Origin: Arenibacter sp. F20364 | GTDB taxonomy: Bacteria; Bacteroidota; Bacteroidia; Flavobacteriales; Flavobacteriaceae | NCBI RefSeq assembly: GCF_023015905.1 | Contig: NZ_JALKBD010000001.1 | Location: 1 to 64,000, forward strand | Direction: 5' to 3' | DNA length: 64,000 nt | Made by a program: the position numbers and the translations under genes | In this document: one piece after another, positions 25,418-35,719 of the stretch | Numbering within the stretch: position 1 is the first letter of the stretch | How the letters are laid out: each line of letters starts with the position of its first letter | The notes under the pieces: generated by a model | Seen by the model: only the letters and a program-made list of their open reading frames with translations | Databases searched by the model: none | Told to the model about the DNA's origin: nothing

Positions 25418-28300
25418 ATGAGTAATCAATTATCACTAACCCGTACTTCCATTGTATTGCTCCTTATGGTCTTTACGATAGGTTGCAAAACAAAAAACGA
25501 AAAAGATACTGCAGACAAAATTGTTCTGGACAGCACCATTATTGACCGGGACTATACATTGGAAGCTACCATGTTGGGCTATTTCGCTCAAGACGGGACC
25601 CGAAACCCGACCTTAAGGGCAAACCAAGGAGATCGTGTTCGAATAACAATAACCAACGGGGAAACTATGACCCATGATATTGCCATGGAGAAACTCGGTA
25701 TAAAGAGTGGCACACTCCTGGAAAAAGGATCCAGTACCAGTATTTCCTTTTGGGCGAAGGACAATGATACTTATTTCTGTACAGTACCTGGACATCGCGC
25801 AGCAGGAATGGTGGGTAAATTTGAAGTAGTGGAAGGAGATCTTTCCGGACCAACAATCGCGGGAGTTTTGCCGTCCAAAAATGAAAAACCAATCAACTTG
25901 GGCTTTGAAGCGGGATCACTTATGGATTGGACAGCCACAGGCAATGCTTTTAAAACACCTCTCTATAACCAGGACCCTTCTCCCATACACGAAGCCGATG
26001 CTAAAATTTCTTTTGATGGCAACTATTTTCTAAGCAGTGGCGGCAACACTAATTACAAACTCACTGGAATATTAAATTCCGTCCCCTTTAAGGTTTCCCA
26101 TCCCTATGCTTCCTTTAGGGTTTCAGGAGGGGCCTTGGCCGATACCCGGGTAGAATTAGTCCTTGCAGAAACCAAGAAAGTTATCTTTAGTTCTACTGGC
26201 CAAGGTAGGGCTACCCTTCAACCAGTAGTGGTAGAACTTGAACCTTATTTGGAAAAGGAAATCTTTATCCGCATCATTGATAACGAAACAGGTATTTCGC
26301 AAATTCCTTATATAAAGGATGATAAATGGGCACATATCAATTTTGATGACTTCCGATTCTACCCCTCTCGCCCCTACTTTCCCAATGAGTTGAACAAGGA
26401 CGACATTATTGTACTACCACCTCTGGACCCTATTCTAAATTCCGGACTCTCCGGTAAGGAAGCCGCCATGGCGATGACCTTGCCCGAAGGTTTTAAAATT
26501 AGTTTGGCCGCCTCAGAGCCGGATGTAGTGCGCCCAATCAGTTTTACTTTGGATGCCCGTGGGCGACTTTGGGTAGTTGAAGCCCACACCTACCCTACCC
26601 CTGCCTCTGAAGGCCAAGGAAGGGACCGAATTCTTATTTTCGAGGACACCAATGGCGATGGCATCTTGGATAAGAGAAAGGTGTTTACCGAAGGCTTAAA
26701 TCTGGTCAGTGGTATAGAAGTAGGTATGGGAGGAGTATGGTTGGGAGCCGCTCCCTATTTGCTGTATATTCCCATTGATGCCGAAAAGGATAAGCCAGCT
26801 GGCCCACCTCAAAAATTATTGGATGGCTGGGGCCTGGACGATACCCATGAGGTTTTAAATAATTTGCGTTGGGGGCCTGATGGATGGCTATATGGGGTAC
26901 AAGGAGTTTTTACCCACTCCAACGTAGGTAAACCAGGCGCATCTGACATAAACAGGACTAAGATCAATGCTGGGGTCTGGCGCTATCACCCAACAAGACA
27001 TGAGTTCGAAGTATTTGCCGAAGGGAGCAGTAATCCTTGGGGCATAGATTTTAACGATTATGGACATCCCTTTATAACGGTTTGTGTAATTCCACACCTC
27101 TATCATGTAATCCAGGGCGCGCGATACCAGCGGCAGGCCGGGGAACATTTTAATCCCTATACTTACGATGATATTAAAACAATAGGCGACCATGTACATT
27201 GGTTGGGAGACCGTGGACCCCATGCGGGCAATTTTAGGTCGGCAGCAGCCGGTGGCGGACATGCGCATGCCGGGGCCATGATTTATTTGGGTGGAGATTC
27301 CTGGCCAAAAAAATACCGAAATACCATTTTTATGAACAACATCAACGGATCTAAACTTAACAATGACCAACTCACAAGGTCAGGTTCCGGATATGTTGGC
27401 TCCCATAATCAGGATTTTTTAGCGATGAACGATTCTTGGTCCCAATGGCTAAACTTTAAGTACGACCCCAGTGGTTCTGTCTTTGCCATAGACTGGTACG
27501 ATCAGAACCAATGCCATAGTTCCAACCCAGATGTACACGACAAAACCTTGGGACGGATCTTTAAGATAAGCCATGACAATGATAGCTGGGTGCAGGTAGA
27601 TCTATACAAAGCATCGGATCTGGAACTGGTCAACTATCAATTACATCCCAACGAATTTTTTGTAAGGCAGGCAAGGACCATACTGCAAGAAAGAGGCGGT
27701 AGCCCTGAAGTACATACAGCCCTAAAGGACATTCTGGCCAACAATCCCGATGTAACCAGAAAACTACGGGCGCTATGGACTTTACATGTCACCAATGGAC
27801 TAAATGAAAAAGCGCTAAATGAATTGTTGGGCAACAACAATGAATACATCCGAAGTTGGGCAGTGCAATTAATTACCGAGGATAAAAAGATTTCAACGAC
27901 TACTTTGGAGCGATTTGTAGACTTGGCCAATAACGACACCTCAGCCTTAGTCAGATTATACCTGAGTTCCGCCATGCTACGTTTGGAACCCGCTAATCGA
28001 TGGAGAGTTATAGAGGCCTTGCTTCAAAAAACGGAGGATGTAGCCGATCACAATCTGCCCTTAATGTTATGGTACGCTACCGAACCATTAATTCCAATGG
28101 ATGCGAAACGTGCTCTAGAATTGGCTAAAAAGGCTAAAATCCCTAATATTTTATCCTATACTCTTCAAAGAATAGATGCATTGAATACTGTGGACTCCAA
28201 AAATTTATTAAAAAAATACAAGGAACAATTGACAGATGGGGACAAGAAAGAAAATCAGGCACATATAATGCTCATTGACAATTTATTAAGTGAACAATAG
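25418..28300 (+). CDS. Cupredoxin fused to a PVC-type 'membrane-bound dehydrogenase' propeller lipoprotein
   Basis: The 960-residue lipoprotein has its lipobox cysteine at 23 (MVFTIGC). Residues about 45-140 form a plastocyanin-like cupredoxin with type-1 copper ligands His86 (MTHDIAM), Cys121, His126 (YFCTVPGH) and Met131. A jelly-roll segment follows. Residues about 340-730 are a PVC-type dehydrogenase propeller (AMTLPEGFKISLAASEPDVV; RILIFEDTNGDGILDKR; GSSNPWGIDFNDYGHPF; WLGDRGPHAGNFRSAAAGGG). The tail is HEAT-like helices (IRSWAVQLITED). The C-terminal cytochrome c domain often present in PVC relatives is absent, so the copper domain may be the electron acceptor instead. The enzyme is predicted to oxidise a sugar-like substrate; this is inference. 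Confidence 0.8.
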   Translation: MSNQLSLTRTSIVLLLMVFTIGCKTKNEKDTADKIVLDSTIIDRDYTLEATMLGYFAQDGTRNPTLRANQGDRVRITITNGETMTHDIAMEKLGIKSGTLLEKGSSTSISFWAKDNDTYFCTVPGHRAAGMVGKFEVVEGDLSGPTIAGVLPSKNEKPINLGFEAGSLMDWTATGNAFKTPLYNQDPSPIHEADAKISFDGNYFLSSGGNTNYKLTGILNSVPFKVSHPYASFRVSGGALADTRVELVLAETKKVIFSSTGQGRATLQPVVVELEPYLEKEIFIRIIDNETGISQIPYIKDDKWAHINFDDFRFYPSRPYFPNELNKDDIIVLPPLDPILNSGLSGKEAAMAMTLPEGFKISLAASEPDVVRPISFTLDARGRLWVVEAHTYPTPASEGQGRDRILIFEDTNGDGILDKRKVFTEGLNLVSGIEVGMGGVWLGAAPYLLYIPIDAEKDKPAGPPQKLLDGWGLDDTHEVLNNLRWGPDGWLYGVQGVFTHSNVGKPGASDINRTKINAGVWRYHPTRHEFEVFAEGSSNPWGIDFNDYGHPFITVCVIPHLYHVIQGARYQRQAGEHFNPYTYDDIKTIGDHVHWLGDRGPHAGNFRSAAAGGGHAHAGAMIYLGGDSWPKKYRNTIFMNNINGSKLNNDQLTRSGSGYVGSHNQDFLAMNDSWSQWLNFKYDPSGSVFAIDWYDQNQCHSSNPDVHDKTLGRIFKISHDNDSWVQVDLYKASDLELVNYQLHPNEFFVRQARTILQERGGSPEVHTALKDILANNPDVTRKLRALWTLHVTNGLNEKALNELLGNNNEYIRSWAVQLITEDKKISTTTLERFVDLANNDTSALVRLYLSSAMLRLEPANRWRVIEALLQKTEDVADHNLPLMLWYATEPLIPMDAKRALELAKKAKIPNILSYTLQRIDALNTVDSKNLLKKYKEQLTDGDKKENQAHIMLIDNLLSEQ

Positions 28301-28354
28301 CAAAGAATTTTCAACTAAAAATAACTAATTTTAGAACTACAAACAGGCCATAAA

Positions 28355-29539
28355 ATGAAAAGGAAAATAACTAGGACTATTGGACAGCTTTTAGGTAGGC
28401 TTATTTTATATATGGGCTGTATTGTGGGGGCCAATGGCCAGACCGAAACCTCAAAGGATTTCAAAAAAACCGTTCTTACAAGGGATTTTATTTCTGAGGG
28501 AGTCGCTGTGGCAGATTTGAACAAGGACGGCCAAATGGATATTATCGCAGGCTACTACTGGTTTGAAGCCCCTGATTGGACACGTCATGAAATGGCACCC
28601 TCACGTACTTTTGACCCATGGAAGGAATATTGCGAATCTTTCCTAAACTTGGGTATGGACGTAAATCTTGATGGATGGGAGGATGTAATCATCATAGATT
28701 ATCCGGGGAAACCAGGTTTTTGGTTCGAAAATCCGAAAAACAATTCCGGAGTATGGAAAAAACATATTATTGCCGAGGGCATGGGCATCTCCAACGAATC
28801 CCCAGGTTTTGTGGATATTGATGGAGATGGCAGGTTGGATATTCTTTGTGGGGACGTGGAAAAAAAACAAATCGTATGGCTTCAGGCACCACTGAATCCC
28901 GGAGAAACCCAATGGAAGCGTTTTCCCATCAGTGCTGAAAACGTGCCGGGCACTGAACGTTTTTCCCACGGTATTGGCCTAGGCGATCTTAATAATGATG
29001 GAATTGATGATGTCCTAATTGCGGAAGGATGGTTTAAAGGCAAGACCGATAAAACTAGTGGCAATTGGGAATTCCAACCCACCAAGATAAGCGAACCCTG
29101 CTCCCATATGCAGGTGTTGGACATCAATGGGGATGGCAACAATGATGTGGTCACTGCCTCGGCCCATGCCCTTGGCATTTGGTGGCATGAATGGCAAGAA
29201 GGGGAAAACTTTAATACCCATTTAATAAGCACTACAACAGCACAGACCCATGCTACTATTATGGCCGATTTAAACGGAGATAGCAACAAAGAATTAATTA
29301 CAGGGAAGCGATATTTGGCACATAACGGAAATGATGCCGGGGACAGCGATGCTCCCATACTACTTTACCTAGAGTTTACTCCGGACAATGCTCCATATTT
29401 CCAAGAACATATTATTGACAATGATTCGGGTGCCGGACTTAATATTGTGGTGCAGGATATAAACAAAGACCAGACACCGGATATAGTCATTGCCAATAAA
29501 AATGGAGTTTTTCTTTTCGAGAATATGATGAAAAAATAA
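28355..29539 (+). CDS. Secreted FG-GAP/VCBS-repeat protein
   Basis: The 394-residue protein has an N-terminal signal region ending GCIVGANGQ, then repeated FG-GAP loops: DLNKDGQMDIIAGYYWFE, DVNLDGWEDVIIIDYPG, DIDGDGRLDILCGD, DLNNDGIDDVLIAEGWF, DINGDGNNDVVTASAHA and DINKDQTPDIVIANKNG. This predicts a Ca2+-binding propeller of six or seven blades. It starts 54 bases after the cupredoxin-dehydrogenase gene and closes the operon. Similar single-propeller proteins accompany PVC-type dehydrogenases in Planctomycetes and Bacteroidetes. No catalytic residues are recognised. Confidence 0.83.
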   Translation: MKRKITRTIGQLLGRLILYMGCIVGANGQTETSKDFKKTVLTRDFISEGVAVADLNKDGQMDIIAGYYWFEAPDWTRHEMAPSRTFDPWKEYCESFLNLGMDVNLDGWEDVIIIDYPGKPGFWFENPKNNSGVWKKHIIAEGMGISNESPGFVDIDGDGRLDILCGDVEKKQIVWLQAPLNPGETQWKRFPISAENVPGTERFSHGIGLGDLNNDGIDDVLIAEGWFKGKTDKTSGNWEFQPTKISEPCSHMQVLDINGDGNNDVVTASAHALGIWWHEWQEGENFNTHLISTTTAQTHATIMADLNGDSNKELITGKRYLAHNGNDAGDSDAPILLYLEFTPDNAPYFQEHIIDNDSGAGLNIVVQDINKDQTPDIVIANKNGVFLFENMMKK

Positions 29540-29742
29540 AAGGAAACGCACCGTTCAATCTAATCCTTTTAACGCCATAAAATGCAATTGAAAAGGATTG
29601 CTGAACTATCTACTTATGACCTTATAAATACGGCTGTAAACTATTCCCAGGCCTTTAATGTCTACACCCTATTACACTTCCAACTAGTCTTTCATCAATA
29701 TCACTGAAGACTACGTATTAAGCATTAAGCGCCTTTAAAGAA

Positions 29743-29773
29743 AAAGCCCGATACAGTAACTGCACCGGGCTTT
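29743..29773. terminator. Stem-loop terminator candidate between convergent genes
   Basis: AAAGCCCG and CGGGCTTT form an eight-base-pair stem. The minus-strand side continues TTTTTCTTT. It lies in the 493-base gap between the convergent genes ending at 29539 and 30033. Otherwise the gap holds only the second hairpin at 29951-29981. Confidence 0.55.
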
Positions 29774-29950
29774 GAGGAAATAAAATATTAGAAGTTATTT
29801 CTAAAACTGTCGACAATGACAATAATGGTTTTGAAACTGTAGATAATCTATAGACATTTCCGTAAATTTTAAAATCAACTTACTATTTGTTTCAATTCCA
29901 AAAATTATATTAGATTCAGAACTTTAATTGGCATCGTATTTAAAAAAAGA

Positions 29951-29981
29951 ACCAAGAATTTATTTAGTAAATAAATTCTTG
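29951..29981 (-). terminator. Rho-independent terminator of the SusCD operon
   Basis: CCAAGAATTTATTTA, a one-base loop and its perfect complement form a long stem. On the minus strand it is followed by TTCTTTTTTTAAA, a good U-tract. It lies 52 bases beyond the last gene of the 30.0-35.7 kb transcript. Confidence 0.75.
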
Positions 29982-30032
29982 GCCTTTCCTCAGAACTGTT
30001 AAATCAACAGTTTTTTTAAACTCTTTTAACGC

Positions 30033-30371
30033 CTATTTAGCATTAAGAGTTAACGCAACCTCTTTTACGATCTCACCACTTACATAAATAATTTGTGGGG
30101 TATTACCTGTATCCCAAACAACATCACCAACTGTAATTGTAGCTCCAACATAGTAATTACCTGCATCAAGGCCGGTAAAAGAGAAATTACCTTCACTATC
30201 AGTTTTAGTATCGAAAAGCAATTCAGTACCTTCAGAATATAACTTTACCGTTATCCCTGATAAAACCTCACCACCATCTGCACTTGCCGATCCAATAATA
30301 GACGCTTCATTATTTTTATCACATGAAACAAATAAAACCAATGACATTACTATAAAAAGTATCTTTTTCAT
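30033..30371 (-). CDS. Small lipoprotein with carboxypeptidase-regulatory-like domain
   Basis: The 112-residue protein has a lipoprotein signal (MKKILFIVMSLVLFVSC) and a single CarboxypepD_reg/SpaA-like beta-sandwich. Visible features are GGEVLSGITVKLYSEG, DTKTDSEGNFSFTGLDAGNY and a closing KEVALTLNAK. It begins 25 bases after the SusD-like stop and is the last gene before a terminator, so it is the third component of this SusC/SusD unit. It probably sits on the outer-membrane surface as a small accessory or glycan-contact lipoprotein. No specific ligand can be predicted. Confidence 0.7.
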   Translation of the reverse strand: MKKILFIVMSLVLFVSCDKNNEASIIGSASADGGEVLSGITVKLYSEGTELLFDTKTDSEGNFSFTGLDAGNYYVGATITVGDVVWDTGNTPQIIYVSGEIVKEVALTLNAK

Positions 30372-30396
30372 TTTTTTAATTTATAAAGTTAATAGT

Positions 30397-32391
30397 TTAT
30401 TCCAAAACATTTTTCCATTTGGTTTGACGACCGGTAAACCAAAGTGGCAAATTGTAATCATCATGCTGACTGATTCTGCTCCAATTTTCTGGATCAGTCG
30501 CCTGAATGCTTGGATTATAAAGAAAACGCTCTTTCCACTGAAATACTTCATATGGTGATCCTGGATTATCTCCAAGATATTTGACCAAACGACGGGCAGA
30601 AGCATAAGGAGTCTCAAAATTGAACATATTATAGTGCAACTGCAACTGGTTAAATATCGCTTGAACCTTATCCTCACTTGACAATCCAGAAAAACGCTGA
30701 GTCTCATAATTGGCATAGGCACTAGGATTGAACTCCATAGTTGGTCTATCCCTGTCTATTCTAGTCTGATCCATATTACTCGGGAATGATGGAGATGTTT
30801 GCTTAGAATACTTATTATCTGTATTCAAATTGTACCAATATTGACACGATAGTTCAATAGCGTTTCTATAGTGATCTTCTGCAGACCCATTCACAGTTCC
30901 AAATCCTCTTACAGCGGCCTCAGCCAAGGAAAGTTCTGTCTCCACCGAATGAAGTGTAGGGTATCTTACATCAAAATTGTATTGTGGACGAACATTGTAT
31001 TCCGAAATCATATTTTTGTCAGTTCCTATGGTCCAACCAATATCACTATATTGACTACAATGCTCACGGAAAGCCTTCAAAAGATATGCCTCACGTATGG
31101 ATAAGTCAGCGGCAGCCTCAGTACTCAATGTTATCTTTTGCTCATTTCCCGGGGTACCAAATGTAATCTCAGTAACATTAATATCCGTCATAATAGGATG
31201 GTTGATGTAATATGCCCTCATCGCCTTACTAAAATAACTATTTGGGTCAGTCCCATCGTCCCATGTTGTTTCAGCGCCAACATACCTACCTAGTATATCC
31301 TTGGAGTAAATATAAGCTACCCGAGGATCTACCGTACCGTTAATTAACCCTTCTTCAGAATTATCACCATCAAAATAGTACAGCGTTTCTCCATTGACTA
31401 CTACACTACTTTCTGTTGGAACACAATGCATAACATCCTGTAGGAATCGTTTAGGAGCGCGGCACTCATCTGCCCGTTCCCTAAAGGCCCTTGTTATACC
31501 AAGTTCTACCTGTAAACGGTAAGGTTCAACAATGGCAATATCAGCTAAACCAGCCACATCATTAAACTGGTTAAAAAGTGGCTTTCCGTTCAACTCGGAA
31601 AGAACAGTAGAAGTAATTCCCGGCTCCATCTCACTTATATTCATAGCCCATCTTAAACGAAGAGAATTGATATACTTACGCCACTGCATAATGTCTCCAT
31701 TAAAAATAACATCCTGCTGTTGAAAAGAGGTCAATTCCGCAGAACCCAATTCTACATTCGCTAAATAGGCTTCAATTTCCTTTAATTCCTCTATAATAAT
31801 AGGGTATATATCCTTTTGACCTAAATATTGGGCTTTTTCACCATCTAGTGCACCGGCAGAACCTGTTTGGAAAAATGGTACCTCATCATATAGGTCAGTA
31901 GCACGTTGATACCCGTAAGCCTTCATTACATGTAACAATCGCATATAGAGTACATCAAGGGTCGTGCGGTCTTCCTCAGCTATTTTATTGAATTCCTTTT
32001 GAGCCCAAAGTACCTGTTTTATCCAAGCGCTATTTATATTATTAAATACCCCTCGATTGAAGGAGTTGGATCCCCAGTCGTTTTCAACATTTTGCAAAGT
32101 ATAAGAAAGACCATAGTCACTGACAGTATAATAAAGTTGAACTCCAGTTCCCATAATTCTCGAACCACTTCTTAATTGATGGTATGCAGAACCATAATCG
32201 CCTCTTAAGAAGAAGCCTCTAGTAAGTTGTGATGTAAAATAGCCAGCTATAATACTAATACCAGCATTATCTGCCTGCTGTTTTGAAAACCCATCGGGAT
32301 CTTGATATAAATCCTCCAAATTATCCTGACATCCAACATTACTCACCAAAAGCAAGATGGATAAGATTGATTTTAAAATTATATTTTTCAT
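30397..32391 (-). CDS. SusD/RagB-family outer-membrane lipoprotein (pair 1)
   Basis: The 664-residue lipoprotein has the signal MKNIILKSILSILLLVSNVG and then the lipobox Cys of GCQDNLEDLYQDPDGFS. SusD-type helices follow (YMRLLHVMKAYGYQRATDLY; DIMQWRKYINSLRLRWAMNI; AYLLKAFREHCSQY), with the C-terminal ends of TPR-like helices at MFNFETPYASARRLVKYLG. SusD proteins cap the SusC transporter and bind glycan at the cell surface. The size is at the large end for the family. Its start lies 16 bases after the SusC gene, so the two are translationally linked. It follows a different subfamily pattern from the SusD at 36155-37873. Confidence 0.88.
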   Translation of the reverse strand: MKNIILKSILSILLLVSNVGCQDNLEDLYQDPDGFSKQQADNAGISIIAGYFTSQLTRGFFLRGDYGSAYHQLRSGSRIMGTGVQLYYTVSDYGLSYTLQNVENDWGSNSFNRGVFNNINSAWIKQVLWAQKEFNKIAEEDRTTLDVLYMRLLHVMKAYGYQRATDLYDEVPFFQTGSAGALDGEKAQYLGQKDIYPIIIEELKEIEAYLANVELGSAELTSFQQQDVIFNGDIMQWRKYINSLRLRWAMNISEMEPGITSTVLSELNGKPLFNQFNDVAGLADIAIVEPYRLQVELGITRAFRERADECRAPKRFLQDVMHCVPTESSVVVNGETLYYFDGDNSEEGLINGTVDPRVAYIYSKDILGRYVGAETTWDDGTDPNSYFSKAMRAYYINHPIMTDINVTEITFGTPGNEQKITLSTEAAADLSIREAYLLKAFREHCSQYSDIGWTIGTDKNMISEYNVRPQYNFDVRYPTLHSVETELSLAEAAVRGFGTVNGSAEDHYRNAIELSCQYWYNLNTDNKYSKQTSPSFPSNMDQTRIDRDRPTMEFNPSAYANYETQRFSGLSSEDKVQAIFNQLQLHYNMFNFETPYASARRLVKYLGDNPGSPYEVFQWKERFLYNPSIQATDPENWSRISQHDDYNLPLWFTGRQTKWKNVLE

Positions 32392-32407
32392 ATTGTTAAT
32401 TGTTTTA

Positions 32408-35400
32408 TTATAGTTTAGCCTTTACAGACAATCCTAGCGATCGCTGAGCGGGAAGTGCGGTTGTACCTGAAGCCCCTTCCGACCATCCAGTACCGTTAGA
32501 CGATTCAGGAATTGTATTCGGAGCAGCTTTATAAAGATAGGCAAGATTATTTGCAAATATAGAAAGCTCAATATCCCTCAATCCTATTTTATCTGAAAGA
32601 TCAGGCAATCTATAGCTTAGAGAAACATTACGTAAGGCAATGTAGTCACTCTTGAATAAGCGATCTTCTGGAAAGAAACCGTTGGAGAAATAGGAAGCGT
32701 AGTAATATTCCTCAGCAGAAACCACTTGGGAATTGGCCACACCGCTAGCGTTAACACCTGACAATAGTACACCATCATTATATGTTGGACCACTACCTGG
32801 ATCAGCACCAATTACCTTCTGACCACTACCGTTCAAATGATAGGCAATACCCCCACTTTCAGCATCTCTATAACTCAAAGTTTCATTTAACACCCCTGCG
32901 GCCATCATATAGGTTTCGGCTTCATGTATAAAAGTTGCACCGAAGGAATAATCCATATTAACTATAAGGCTAAAGTTTTTATAGTTAAAACCACTAAAAA
33001 CACCTCCTGTTACATCGGGCAATAATTTGCCAACTTTTCTATTACTTTTTGTTGAATAACTATAACGTTGTCCATTACTATCAACTATTCGTTCTCCATT
33101 ATTGGGGTCATTGTCATCTGAAGGGTTGATGTAGTTCTGCCAACCACTTTGTTGATAAATTACACCATATTCACCACCTACTTCTGCTACAGCATTCAAG
33201 CCATTAGTACTCCATAGCGATAAAGAGGTTAATTCTCCATCCAGTCTTTCAACCTTTGTTTTACTTGATGCAAAGGTCATGTCCAAATTCCATTGAAAAT
33301 CCTCGCTGAATATCGGTTTTGACTTCAGTGCCAATTCCCACCCAGTGTTAGCTACATCACCGGCATTTAACCTGATGTTATTTACACCAAGTCCCGGAGG
33401 GGCGGTTACTTTCATTATCTGATCATAAGTATTTGAATGGTATAATGAAAAGTCAAGACCCAATCTGCTATTTTCGAATAAATAAGCTTCGAGACCAACC
33501 TCGTATTCACGCTTACGCTCAGGTTTCAAATTTGGAACAAAATTTTCATCTATAGGAGGAAGGTCACTTGGAGGGGAAAGGATAAACCCTCCTCCAGATG
33601 CTGAAATTCCCAAATTTACATTACTGAAGTAACGTGGTCCAGGACGCCCTACATCTGCCCAAGAAGTTCTAAATTTCAAAAATTTAACGACTTCTGGCAT
33701 ATCGAAAGAACTTGAAGCTATCCAAGTTGCACTGGCTCCTGGATAGAAATAGCTGTTGTTCTGTGGTGGCAATATTGAAGACCAGTCCTGACGACCTTGT
33801 ACCTCAACATACAATTGATCCTTCCAATCTACCTGAAAAGAACCAAGTACACTATACAATACATCTTCTCCATTATCGAAGGTATATTGCGGTTGAACGC
33901 CGGAAGGAAGGTTAGAGAAAGAAAAATAATTAGGAATTACCATACCTCCGATCACTGTGGCTCCTTTTTTCTCTAAATAATTATTTCTTATAGCGCCTCC
34001 AATAAAACCTGAAAGACCGAAATCTTTGACATCTGTATCAAAATTAAGGGTAGCTTGACCGTAAGTTTTACGAATATCCCTACTTTCATCGGTATAGATG
34101 GATCCACTATTAGGTCCTATCAAACTCGGATCTTGTAATTTCCCTTTGTACTCATTATGTTCGTTGGTATTATCTATACCTCCCAAAACAGTTGCACTTA
34201 AAAAATCACTAAATGTAAAGTCCAATGTTAACGACTGTATATTGTGAACTCGATCAAATATAGATTCGTTCTGAGTCCAGTCCCATAAAGTTCCTATAAC
34301 GGACGACCTACCTTGAGAAATAAAATTGCTCGTTAAATCTGGATTTGCAAAATAATTATACCCATTTTCAGTAACCATGTAACTTCTTAACAGATCAACG
34401 TCTATATCAGCTGAATAAGCTCCCAAACTAGAAGTTGCCCCTTGAGCATCGAAAGAGCCCGCATAGGCAGCATTAAGATTTGTGGTCGTATAATAATTAC
34501 CTACATACTTTAAAGATATAAAATCGTTCAAATCATAGGATGCACTAATACTGAAAGTATTCTTTTTATACTCGGCATTTGGAATTATGGGCTTTACATT
34601 CATATTAGTATATGAAAATCGCACAGATCCCTTGTCATTACCTGAACTTACAGCAACATTGGAAGTTTGCTGCACACCAGTTCTGAACAATTGGTCAGTT
34701 ACAGATTGATTGCTCCCTACCCAGGGTCTTTGGGATCCGTCCCACCAATTTAAGGTAACGCTAGGGTCAAATTTCGGTCCAAATGCAGCTCCAGCAACGT
34801 CCAACGCTCTTTGGTTATTGTCGTCAAGATAATAGCCTTGCGCATCAGTTTGACTATTGCTAGGACTTCTGCCCGTACCATATTGGTTTTGAAGCTCTGG
34901 CAAAAAAGCACTTTTATCCATTGAAGTAGTAAAAGAAGCGGAAACACCAAGCCCCTGACTTTTAGAACCACTCTTAGTAGTTATCAATATTACCCCGTTT
35001 GCACCTTCACTTCCATACAAAACTGAGGCTTTTGCTCCTTTTAGGATTTGAAAGGATGCAATATCATCTGGATTAATATCATTAATCCCAGTACCATTAT
35101 CCCTTCCGCTTCTTGCGTTTTGGCTAATACCCGTGTTTTCATCATGGATAGGAATCCCGTCAACCACTATTAATGGCCTTGTAGTAGAGTTAGAATCAAA
35201 CGACACAGCATTACGAATATTAATTTTCATTCCCCCGGAAGGCCCAACTGCAGTCGAAGCTACGCTAACACCAGAAGCAGCACCGTAAAGTGACTGTAGG
35301 GCATTAACGGGCGTACCACTAGACATAATACGGTCAGAATCCACTTGAGCTACGGAATAGCCTAATGCCTTGGCATCTTTTTTAATTCCTAAAGCAGTTA

Positions 35401-35719
35401 CTACCACTTCACCCAATTGTTCTGCATCTTCTTCAAGAACAACATTAATTGTAGTTTGTGCGCCTACGGCGATTTCCCTTGTGCTAAATCCTAAAGAAGA
35501 GAAAACCAAAGTAGCATTAGTCTCTACATTAATAGAAAAATTTCCATCAAAATCGGTAGAAACACCATTATTCGTACCCTTTTCTACTACATTAACCCCG
35601 GGCAATGGAGTTCCAGTATCATCAGTCACCGCACCGGACACGGTCTTGTTCTGAGCCATCATTCCTTGTACCATAAGAAATGACGCCAGTAATAAATAGT
35701 AATGAAATTTTTTAATCAT
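32408..35719 (-). CDS. SusC/RagA TonB-dependent receptor (pair 1)
   Basis: The 1103-residue protein has a signal peptide (MIKKFHYYLLLASFLMVQGM) and a CarboxypepD_reg-like domain (GAVTDDTGTPLPGVNVVEKG). A TonB plug follows (TRPLIVVDGIPIHDENTG; ASFQILKGAKASVLYGSEGA), then a barrel ending PAQRSLGLSVKAKL. SusC proteins import glycan oligosaccharides or peptides across the outer membrane with TonB energy. It shares its N-terminal sequence style and a conserved 5' leader with the SusC at 37883-40984, suggesting the two pairs arose by duplication, although their SusD partners differ. Confidence 0.95.
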   Translation of the reverse strand: MIKKFHYYLLLASFLMVQGMMAQNKTVSGAVTDDTGTPLPGVNVVEKGTNNGVSTDFDGNFSINVETNATLVFSSLGFSTREIAVGAQTTINVVLEEDAEQLGEVVVTALGIKKDAKALGYSVAQVDSDRIMSSGTPVNALQSLYGAASGVSVASTAVGPSGGMKINIRNAVSFDSNSTTRPLIVVDGIPIHDENTGISQNARSGRDNGTGINDINPDDIASFQILKGAKASVLYGSEGANGVILITTKSGSKSQGLGVSASFTTSMDKSAFLPELQNQYGTGRSPSNSQTDAQGYYLDDNNQRALDVAGAAFGPKFDPSVTLNWWDGSQRPWVGSNQSVTDQLFRTGVQQTSNVAVSSGNDKGSVRFSYTNMNVKPIIPNAEYKKNTFSISASYDLNDFISLKYVGNYYTTTNLNAAYAGSFDAQGATSSLGAYSADIDVDLLRSYMVTENGYNYFANPDLTSNFISQGRSSVIGTLWDWTQNESIFDRVHNIQSLTLDFTFSDFLSATVLGGIDNTNEHNEYKGKLQDPSLIGPNSGSIYTDESRDIRKTYGQATLNFDTDVKDFGLSGFIGGAIRNNYLEKKGATVIGGMVIPNYFSFSNLPSGVQPQYTFDNGEDVLYSVLGSFQVDWKDQLYVEVQGRQDWSSILPPQNNSYFYPGASATWIASSSFDMPEVVKFLKFRTSWADVGRPGPRYFSNVNLGISASGGGFILSPPSDLPPIDENFVPNLKPERKREYEVGLEAYLFENSRLGLDFSLYHSNTYDQIMKVTAPPGLGVNNIRLNAGDVANTGWELALKSKPIFSEDFQWNLDMTFASSKTKVERLDGELTSLSLWSTNGLNAVAEVGGEYGVIYQQSGWQNYINPSDDNDPNNGERIVDSNGQRYSYSTKSNRKVGKLLPDVTGGVFSGFNYKNFSLIVNMDYSFGATFIHEAETYMMAAGVLNETLSYRDAESGGIAYHLNGSGQKVIGADPGSGPTYNDGVLLSGVNASGVANSQVVSAEEYYYASYFSNGFFPEDRLFKSDYIALRNVSLSYRLPDLSDKIGLRDIELSIFANNLAYLYKAAPNTIPESSNGTGWSEGASGTTALPAQRSLGLSVKAKL

